A stretch of DNA of 38,923 nt from an uncultured Pelagibacteraceae bacterium (lineage in GTDB: Bacteria; Pseudomonadota; Alphaproteobacteria; Pelagibacterales; Pelagibacteraceae), in the NCBI GenBank assembly GCA_902517535.1, contig CABYCK010000007.1, forward strand, positions 1-38,923. Direction: 5' to 3'. Below, piece after piece: positions 33,133 to 38,923 of this stretch. The notes below the pieces were generated by a model that worked only from the letters and a program-made list of their open reading frames with translations, did no database searches and had not been told where the DNA came from. The first letter of the stretch is position 1. Each line of letters begins with the position of its first letter. Made by a program: the position numbers and the translations under genes.

Positions 33133-34140
33133 TTAAGCAAATACTTCGCCCCACGTGCCTCTTGTAGAAGCTTTAGAATACTCTGTAGCTCTACCTTCAA
33201 AGAAGTTCATGTGCTCTACACCATTCAACATAGTGTCTAACCATGTTAAAGGATTTTTCTTAACATCATAAATTGGATCAAGACCTAATTGTTCAAGTCT
33301 TCTGTTTCCAATAAATCTAATGTACTGCTTAATTTCATTTGCTGTTAAACCTTCTAATGGACCCATTTGAAAAGCTAAATCTATAAATGCATCTTCGTGC
33401 GTTACGATTGTTTTGCAAGCGTCAACGATTTCTTTTTTAAGTTTATCATTCCAAATTTGTGGTTCTTCTTTTATAAAATCTCTAAACAATCTGATCATGG
33501 AGTTGCAATGTAAAGTTTCATCTCTCACTGACCAAGTTACAATTTGGCCCATCCCTTTCATTTTATTAAATCTCGGGAAATTTAATAAGATTGCAAAACT
33601 TGCAAACAATTGTAAACCTTCTGTAAAAGCTGAAAACACTGCCATCGTCATTGCAATATTATGTTTTGATTTAACATCAAAACCTTGCATGTAATCGTAT
33701 TTGTCTTTCATTTCTTTATATTGCAAGAAAGCTGAGTATTCTGTTTCTGGCATTCCAATTGTATCTAAAAGATGAGAATAAGCAGCAATGTGAACGGTTT
33801 CCATGGCAGCAAAAGCTGTCATCATCATTAAAACTTCCGTTGGTTTAAAAACTGTAGTGTAATGTCTTAGATAGCAATTATTAACTTCAACATCAGCTTG
33901 AGTGAAAAATCTAAATATGTGAGTTAAAAGATTTTTTTCCTCGGGTGTCAAATTTTTTTGCCAATCTCTAACATCATCTCCTAAAGGCACTTCTTCAGGT
34001 AACCAGTGTATTCTTTGTTGGGTTAACCATGCATCATAACACCATGGGTATCTAAATGGTTTGTAAACAGGGTTCTCTACGAGTAAACCCATTTTTTTTG
34101 GTTGAATTATTCCTGGCTTAACTTTTTCTGCTACTGACAT
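33133..34140 (-). CDS. nrdB: Ribonucleotide reductase class Ia, small (radical) subunit
   Basis: About 335 residues. It houses the di-iron tyrosyl radical used by NrdA. Ligands seen are an aspartate in TQADVEVNN, E and H in METVHIAAY with the radical tyrosine seven residues after the glutamate (the E. coli E115-H118-Y122 spacing), a glutamate in TEGLQLFA, and E/H in RDETLHCN. I choose the ATG at 34140, which has GAGGAG at good spacing; a GTG at 34149 lies on that ribosome-binding site and is unlikely. It overlaps the nrdA stop by 10 bases, so the two subunits are coupled. Confidence 0.95.
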   Translation of the reverse strand: MSVAEKVKPGIIQPKKMGLLVENPVYKPFRYPWCYDAWLTQQRIHWLPEEVPLGDDVRDWQKNLTPEEKNLLTHIFRFFTQADVEVNNCYLRHYTTVFKPTEVLMMMTAFAAMETVHIAAYSHLLDTIGMPETEYSAFLQYKEMKDKYDYMQGFDVKSKHNIAMTMAVFSAFTEGLQLFASFAILLNFPRFNKMKGMGQIVTWSVRDETLHCNSMIRLFRDFIKEEPQIWNDKLKKEIVDACKTIVTHEDAFIDLAFQMGPLEGLTANEIKQYIRFIGNRRLEQLGLDPIYDVKKNPLTWLDTMLNGVEHMNFFEGRATEYSKASTRGTWGEVFA

Positions 34141-36080
34141 GATAAACACTCCTCATAGTTGTTATCTTTATTATTTGATTCATTCGATTTCGAATAAACA
34201 TTTTTCGTCACATCTGTTGATGATCCAGCCTCTACATTTTCAGCTCTTTGAATCGATTTTGATCTGCAATAGTAAAGGCTTTTAAGGCCTTTTTTCCATG
34301 CTTGAAAATGAATATTGTGAAGTTCTTTTTTATGAATATCTGCTGGTACAAAAACGTTTATTGACTGAGCTTGAGAAATATGGGGTGTTCTGTCAGCTCC
34401 TAACTCAACAATCCATCTTTGATCTATTTCAAATGCAGTTTTAAAAGTATCTTTTTCATCTGCTGTTAAAAAATCTAAATGAGAAACAGATCCTTGGTTA
34501 GTTGTAATAGTGGACCAAATTTCATCTGTATCTTTATTATATTTTTGAAGAATTTTTTTAAGATATTTGTTTCTAACATTAAATGAGCCTGATAAAGTTT
34601 TGTGTGTATAGCTGTTAGCTGCGATTGGTTCGACTCCAGGAGAAGACCCTCCACAAATAATAGAAATAGAAGCCGTTGGTGCTATAGCAGTTTTATTAGA
34701 AAATCTTTCTTTCATTCCATATTCTGCAGCGTCAGGACAAGGTCCTCTTTCTTCAGCAAGATTTTTTGAAGCCACGTCAACTTTCTCTTGTATGTTTTTA
34801 AAGATTTTTTTATTCCAAACTTTGCTCATTACAGATCCAAAAGGAATATTTTTTTGTTGGAAATAAGAATGTAATCCCATGACACCTAATCCCACGCTTC
34901 TTTCTCTCATAGCTGAGTATTTCGCGTGAGCAAATTCATTAGGAGCTCTGTTGATAAAATCAGACATAACATTGTCCAAAAATCTCATAACGTCTTCTAC
35001 AAATTGACTATTATCTTTCCACTGATCGTAAGTATCTATATTTAGAGATGAAAGGCAGCAAACTGCTGTTCTTTGTTTTCCGTCGTTATCTAGTCCTGTG
35101 GGTAAGGTAATTTCACTACAAAGATTTGAAGTTTTCACTTTTAACCCTGCTAATTTATGATGTTGAGGTATTTGCCTATTAACTGTATCGATATAAATTA
35201 TATAGGGTTCTCCTGTTTCAATTCTTGCAGTTAAAAGTCTTATCCATAAATTTCTTGCAGAGATGGTAGATTGAACTGAACCATCATAGGGACTTCTTAA
35301 AGCCCATTGTCCATCTGTTTCAACTGCTCTCATAAAATCATCAGTAACTAAAACGCCATGATGTAAATTCAAAGATCTTCTGTTTACATCTCCTCCAGTT
35401 GGTCTTCTCATTTCAATAAATTCTTCAATTTCTGGATGATCAATTTGCAAATAACAAGCAGCTGATCCCCTTCTTAAAGAGCCCTGGCTAATTGCTAGAG
35501 TTAATGAGTCCATAACTTTAATAAAAGGAATAATTCCAGAAGTTTTTCCTACTTTGCCAATTTTTTCACCAATAGATCTAAGATTTCCCCAATAGCTGCC
35601 TATTCCACCGCCCCTAGCTGCTAACCAAACATTTTCTTCCCATAAGTTGGTTATGCCTTCTAAGCTGTCATTTGCTTCATTTAAAAAACAAGAAATTGGC
35701 AAACCTCTCTCTGTTCCCCCATTTGATAAAATTGGAGTTGCTGGCATAAACCAAAGGTTACTAATATAGTTATATATTCTTTGAGCGTGTAAATTATCAT
35801 CAGCGTATACGCTTGCTACTCTTGCAAATAAATCTTGGAAGCTTTCATTTTGACCTAAATATCTATCTTTAAGTGTAGCTTTACCAAAGTCAGTTAAATT
35901 TGAATCTTTGGATCTATCAATTTTAATTGTAATGCCTTTATCATTTTGAAACAGCTCTGTTTCACCAGATAGTGAAAAAAGATCTGGTTTTTTAGGACCA
36001 TTTTTTTTAAGTTCATTCTGGTTTTTTTGGCTTATACTGCCGACAGCTTTCTCTATTGCCAATGATACGCTTTTATTCAT
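34131..36080 (-). CDS. nrdA: Ribonucleotide reductase class Ia, large (catalytic) subunit, without ATP-cone
   Basis: 649 residues, shorter than E. coli NrdA (761). Active-site residues are present: C131 in ISCFLNE and C341 in AVCCLSSLN (redox pair), N319-x-C321-x-E323 in SNLCSEITLP (thiyl radical site), YYCRSKS (tyrosines of the radical path), and a C-terminal CLSC (645-648) that passes on electrons from thioredoxin. The N-terminal 60 residues do not resemble an ATP-cone, so the usual dATP overall-activity switch is apparently missing. The substrate-specificity site region looks complete. It is preceded by a promoter and two NrdR-box-like sites. Confidence 0.95.
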   Translation of the reverse strand: MNKSVSLAIEKAVGSISQKNQNELKKNGPKKPDLFSLSGETELFQNDKGITIKIDRSKDSNLTDFGKATLKDRYLGQNESFQDLFARVASVYADDNLHAQRIYNYISNLWFMPATPILSNGGTERGLPISCFLNEANDSLEGITNLWEENVWLAARGGGIGSYWGNLRSIGEKIGKVGKTSGIIPFIKVMDSLTLAISQGSLRRGSAACYLQIDHPEIEEFIEMRRPTGGDVNRRSLNLHHGVLVTDDFMRAVETDGQWALRSPYDGSVQSTISARNLWIRLLTARIETGEPYIIYIDTVNRQIPQHHKLAGLKVKTSNLCSEITLPTGLDNDGKQRTAVCCLSSLNIDTYDQWKDNSQFVEDVMRFLDNVMSDFINRAPNEFAHAKYSAMRERSVGLGVMGLHSYFQQKNIPFGSVMSKVWNKKIFKNIQEKVDVASKNLAEERGPCPDAAEYGMKERFSNKTAIAPTASISIICGGSSPGVEPIAANSYTHKTLSGSFNVRNKYLKKILQKYNKDTDEIWSTITTNQGSVSHLDFLTADEKDTFKTAFEIDQRWIVELGADRTPHISQAQSINVFVPADIHKKELHNIHFQAWKKGLKSLYYCRSKSIQRAENVEAGSSTDVTKNVYSKSNESNNKDNNYEECLSCQ

Positions 36081-36114
36081 ATTATTCCTATTTTTAGTCG
36101 ATTTGTTAACAAAA

Positions 36115-36130
36115 CAACTATATGTTGTGT
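36115..36130. promoter_or_regulatory. NrdR-box-like site 1
   Basis: CAACTATATGTTGTGT matches the NrdR consensus (ACACWATATATWGTGT) at about 12-13 of 16 positions, including ACTATAT and GTGT. It lies 35 bases upstream of the nrdA start. NrdR represses ribonucleotide reductase genes in most bacteria by binding box pairs like this. Confidence 0.6.
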
Positions 36131-36145
36131 TACAACTATGTTAAT

Positions 36146-36161
36146 ATACTATATAACATCT
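36146..36161. promoter_or_regulatory. NrdR-box-like site 2
   Basis: ATACTATATAACATCT matches the NrdR consensus at about 11 of 16 positions. It starts 31 bases from site 1, leaving a 15-base gap, which is the usual pairing of NrdR boxes on one face of the helix (three turns). It lies just downstream of the predicted nrdA start point. Confidence 0.5.
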
Positions 36162-36174
36162 AAATCAATAGAAC

Positions 36175-36203
36175 ATTATAAGAACATTTAAATAATATTG
36201 CAA
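36175..36203 (-). promoter_or_regulatory. Predicted nrdAB promoter
   Basis: On the minus strand TTGCAA (36198-36203) and a perfect TATAAT (36175-36180) are 17 bases apart. The start point would be near 36168, giving a leader of about 88 bases that contains both NrdR-like sites. Confidence 0.6.
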
Positions 36204-36266
36204 GTGGAAAGTTTTGTTAATAAACATTTAATAACAAATAGCTGCATTCTTTAGTATTTATAATTA

Positions 36267-37709
36267 ATGAAAATCAATCCTAACGGTTTTAGAGAATATG
36301 ACGCCAGATGGTTATTTGAAAAAGATATTGATTTAGAGGGAATCAAAGATTTAGGTAAAGGTTTGGGAACTCAAATAATAAATCACACACAAAAATCTGA
36401 TCCAAGAGTTGTTGTTGGTCAGGATTATCGTTCCTATAGCGAAAAAATTAAAAAGTCTTTAATTGAAGGTCTGGTTTCTACAGGATGTAAAGTGGAAGAT
36501 GTGGGCCTGTCTCTGTCTCCTATGGTTTACTTTGCTCAATTTAATTTAAACTCTGATGGAATAGCTATGGTAACGGCAAGTCATAATGAAAATGGTTGGA
36601 CTGGAGTTAAGATGGGAATTAAAAAAGGATTAACCCATGCTCCTGAAGAAATGTCAGAACTAAAAAATATAACACTAAATCGAAAATTTATTAAAGGAAA
36701 GGGAAATAGAAAAAAAATAGAAAATTTTAAAAAAGTATATATTCAAGATTTAACAAAAAAAAATAAAATCAATAAAAAGATAAAAGCAGTAGTTGCTTGT
36801 GGAAATGGCACAGCCGGAATTTTTGCACCAGATATTTTAAGGGGCATAGGTTGTGAGGTAATTGAATTAGATTGTAAATTAGACTGGTCATTTCCTAAAT
36901 ATAACCCAAATCCAGAAGATCTAGAAATGCTACATGCTATATCCAAGGCGGTTAAAGAAAATAATGCAGATATAGGTTTTGGTTTTGATGGTGATGGAGA
37001 TAGATGTGGAGTTATAGATAATAAAGGAAATGAAATATTTTCTGATAAAATAGGTCTTCTCATAGCCAGAAATCTTTCTGAAAAACATAAAAGTTCAAAA
37101 TTTATTGTAGATGTAAAATCAACTGGATTGTTTGCAAATGACGAGGTTTTGTCAAATAATAAATGTAAAACTATTTATTGGAAAACAGGTCATTCACATA
37201 TCAAAAGAAAAGTACATTCTGAGAAAGCTTTGGCGGGTTTTGAAAAAAGTGGTCACTTTTTTTTTAATAAACCTTTAGGGTATGGATACGACGATGGAAT
37301 AAATTCTGCAATCCAAATTTGCCATCTTTTAGAAAATCAAAATAAAAAAATGAATGAAATCATTAAAGATTTACCGATTACGTACCAGACTCCAACTATG
37401 GCTCCCTTTTGTAAAGATGAAGAAAAATATAAAGTTGTTGATGCAATGGTAAAAAAGGTTGAAGAATTAAAACAACTAAAAACAAAAATTGATGGTCAAA
37501 CAATTACAGAAATTTTAACAGTCAATGGAGTAAGATTTTCTTTAGAAGATGGTTCTTGGGGTTTAATTAGAGCATCTTCAAATAAACCATCTTTAGTCGT
37601 GGTTACAGAAAGTGCAAAATCAAATGACAGAAAGAAAAAAATATTTGATTTTATCGACGGTCTACTTCAAGAAACTGGTAAAATTGGTGAGTATGATCAA
37701 AAAATTTAA
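36267..37709 (+). CDS. Phosphomannomutase/phosphoglucomutase
   Basis: 480 residues of the alpha-D-phosphohexomutase superfamily, which interconverts hexose 1- and 6-phosphates. Visible are GFREYDARW at the start, the phosphoserine loop TASHNENGWTGVK (103-115) with S105, the metal-binding GFDGDGDRCG (239-248), the sugar-specificity loop GFEKSGH (324-330), and the phosphate-binding RASSNKPS near the C-terminus. The sugar loop (E-x-S-G-H) fits PMM/PGM; GlmM is less likely by length and loop. The product can supply mannose or glucose 1-phosphate for surface sugars. It is divergent from nrdA with a 186-base gap and overlaps tauE-type gene by 4 bases at its end. Confidence 0.9.
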   Translation: MKINPNGFREYDARWLFEKDIDLEGIKDLGKGLGTQIINHTQKSDPRVVVGQDYRSYSEKIKKSLIEGLVSTGCKVEDVGLSLSPMVYFAQFNLNSDGIAMVTASHNENGWTGVKMGIKKGLTHAPEEMSELKNITLNRKFIKGKGNRKKIENFKKVYIQDLTKKNKINKKIKAVVACGNGTAGIFAPDILRGIGCEVIELDCKLDWSFPKYNPNPEDLEMLHAISKAVKENNADIGFGFDGDGDRCGVIDNKGNEIFSDKIGLLIARNLSEKHKSSKFIVDVKSTGLFANDEVLSNNKCKTIYWKTGHSHIKRKVHSEKALAGFEKSGHFFFNKPLGYGYDDGINSAIQICHLLENQNKKMNEIIKDLPITYQTPTMAPFCKDEEKYKVVDAMVKKVEELKQLKTKIDGQTITEILTVNGVRFSLEDGSWGLIRASSNKPSLVVVTESAKSNDRKKKIFDFIDGLLQETGKIGEYDQKI

Positions 37710-38536
37710 AGTTTAAAATATTCATATAAAAACCTTGTGCCAATAACAATCAAGAATAATCCAAAATACTTAGTCATTTTCTTTTTATTAATTCTATGAC
37801 TAGCCTTAGCACCTAATCTAGCCATGTAGGCAGTGATAGGAAAAAATATTAAGAAAGCTGGTACATTCAAAAAACCAATGCTCAAAGGTAAATTAACATT
37901 TAGGTAAAAGCCTGAGATTAAAAAACCTATTGCTCCGAATAATGCTATTATAAAACCAATTGCTGCTGCACTTCCGATTGCTTTGTTAATTGGGTAACCA
38001 AAAAATTTTAGAATTGGAACATTCATTACAGCCCCTCCTATTCCCATTGGAGCTGAGATAAATCCGCTTGTAATACCTGATAAACATTTGGCTAATAATC
38101 CCATTTTTATTTCTAGATTTTCTTCCTTCTCTTTAAGAAAAAGTAAATAAAAAGCTAAAAAATATACCACTACTGTGAAAAATAATATCAAAGGTTTAGT
38201 TTTCAAACTTGCAGCTAAAATGGTCCCTAAAATTACTCCAATGGCTACAAAAAAACCATAACCCTTTACAATTTCAAAATCTACAGCTTTATGTTGATGA
38301 TGCGTTGCAACAGAAACAATCGAGGTTGGAATAATTATTCCAAAAGAGGTTCCCACTGCTAAATGCATTAAATAAGAAGACTCAATTCCTGATGAGCTAA
38401 ATATATAAAATAAAATAGGGACTGTAATTAAGCCTCCGCCAATACCAAATAAACCTGCTGCGAAACCCGCGGGTATTGCGGTCATAATCATTATAAAAAT
38501 TAAGTAAATTATTTCTGATTGAGAAAGAATGTCCAA
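37706..38536 (-). CDS. TauE/SafE-family membrane permease
   Basis: 276 residues with about eight membrane helices. Two GIGGG-type motifs, one in each half, are visible: GLFGIGGGLITVPIL (about 30-44) and PMGIGGAVMNVPIL (about 163-176), the internal-repeat hallmark of the TauE/SafE (UPF0721) family. Members are proposed exporters or importers of sulfite, sulfoacetate and similar anions; the substrate here is unknown. It starts two bases after the dusA stop, so both share a transcript, and it converges on the phosphohexomutase gene with a 4-base overlap. Confidence 0.88.
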   Translation of the reverse strand: MDILSQSEIIYLIFIMIMTAIPAGFAAGLFGIGGGLITVPILFYIFSSSGIESSYLMHLAVGTSFGIIIPTSIVSVATHHQHKAVDFEIVKGYGFFVAIGVILGTILAASLKTKPLILFFTVVVYFLAFYLLFLKEKEENLEIKMGLLAKCLSGITSGFISAPMGIGGAVMNVPILKFFGYPINKAIGSAAAIGFIIALFGAIGFLISGFYLNVNLPLSIGFLNVPAFLIFFPITAYMARLGAKASHRINKKKMTKYFGLFLIVIGTRFLYEYFKL

Positions 38537-38538
38537 AA

Positions 38539-38922
38539 TTATCTTTCTATAAATACTGGATTATTTTTTCTTACTTGATCCATAATGTGATTAACTTTTT
38601 GAAGATCTGCATCTCTAATACACATATTTTTTGAAAGATACTGTTTCCAGGTTCTTGAGCCATTTTGCCCATGAAATAAACCTACAGTGTGTCTCATTAT
38701 GTGATTCAATTGAACACCTTTAGAAGTTTCTTCTTGAATATAAGGAATTAAATTCTCCATAATTTCTGTTCTTGTAGGAACGTTCTTATTTTTAAATATT
38801 TCTTTTTCTATTTCTGCTAAAAAATAAGGAGAGTGGTAAACAGCCCTACCAATCATAACACCATCAACTTTTAATAAATGGTTTTTAATTTCTTTTGTTG
38901 TTTTAATGCCTCCATTAATAAT
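38539..38922 (-). CDS. dusA: tRNA-dihydrouridine synthase DusA, 3' part
   Basis: The frame is open to the right edge of the window, so the N-terminal two thirds are missing; an internal ATG at 38856 is not the real start. The fragment begins INGGIKTTKEIKNHLL and continues DGVMIGRAVYHSPYFLAEIE, which matches the FMN-phosphate-binding end of the TIM barrel in Dus enzymes; the Y-x-x-P of DusA is recognisable. The C-terminal helical domain contains IMRHTVGLFHGQNGSRTWKQ, the tRNA-binding stretch characteristic of DusA rather than DusB or DusC. It reduces uridines in the tRNA D-loop. Confidence 0.9.
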   Translation of the reverse strand: MINGGIKTTKEIKNHLLKVDGVMIGRAVYHSPYFLAEIEKEIFKNKNVPTRTEIMENLIPYIQEETSKGVQLNHIMRHTVGLFHGQNGSRTWKQYLSKNMCIRDADLQKVNHIMDQVRKNNPVFIER

Positions 38923-38923
38923 T

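Noticed and set aside
36251-36264. TATAAT just before the phosphohexomutase start codon as its -10 element
   Set aside because: It lies 2 bases from the ATG, so transcription would begin inside the gene; no -35 at the right distance was convincing.
1-38923. Search by eye for CRISPR arrays, tRNA genes, insertion sequences, phage or toxin-antitoxin genes
   Set aside because: No spaced direct repeats, cloverleaf-like sequence, transposase or integrase motifs were seen; nearly all of the window is taken up by housekeeping and transport genes.

Overview
The window is a very AT-rich, tightly packed stretch of bacterial chromosome. Genes overlap by 1-20 bases or sit a few bases apart, and the longest non-coding gap is under 200 bases. 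Low GC, minimal spacers, class II DAHP synthase, citramalate synthase, PurS/small PurL purine synthesis, a 2-methylcitrate pair and ectoine-type catabolism together suggest a streamlined marine alphaproteobacterium of the SAR11/Pelagibacter type. That assignment is inferred from gene content and style; no marker such as 16S rRNA is present. I saw no tRNA, rRNA, CRISPR array, insertion sequence or phage gene.

Layout. 1-1984: the 3' part of a family 9 glycosyltransferase, a CinA N-terminal-domain protein, and sfsA. 1974-8481 (+): map, then a purine run purB-purC-purS-purQ-purL ending in bolA and a monothiol glutaredoxin. 8491-17501 (-): from upstream to downstream, a stand-alone GlmU acetyltransferase domain, glmS, class II DAHP synthase, nadE, cysS, cimA, trmJ and rpsD; rpsD has its own strong promoter. 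17572-23522 (+): phosphoglycolate phosphatase, a LysE-type exporter, prpB-prpC, an ArgE-like deacetylase, an unrecognised secreted putative zinc peptidase and a membrane-anchored cyclophilin. 23512-30004 (-): eutA, ectoine hydrolase doeA/eutD and a PotABCD-like ABC importer. 30040-33132: a zinc uptake module (znuC-znuB-zur on -, divergent znuA on +) with two Zur-box-like sites between. 33133-36080 (-): class Ia nrdA-nrdB behind a good promoter and two NrdR-box-like sites. 36267-38922: a phosphomannomutase/phosphoglucomutase, a TauE-type permease and the 3' part of dusA.

How the parts fit. The purine run covers five steps of IMP/AMP synthesis as a translationally coupled unit. GlmS plus the GlmU acetyltransferase domain supply amino-sugar precursors, but the uridylyltransferase half of GlmU is absent here. 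doeA/eutD and eutA beside an ABC importer suggest uptake and opening of ectoine-like compatible solutes. The zinc and ribonucleotide reductase modules carry legible control regions.

The most interesting observations are: (1) a terminator-like hairpin whose U-tract runs straight into the potB start codon; (2) the lone GlmU acetyltransferase domain; (3) the secreted HELFH zinc-peptidase candidate; (4) paired Zur and NrdR operators; (5) several genes whose best promoter leaves almost no 5' leader; (6) stem-loops that straddle stop codons. I do not see a clearly new multi-gene system; the novelty is mostly regulatory and in domain architecture.
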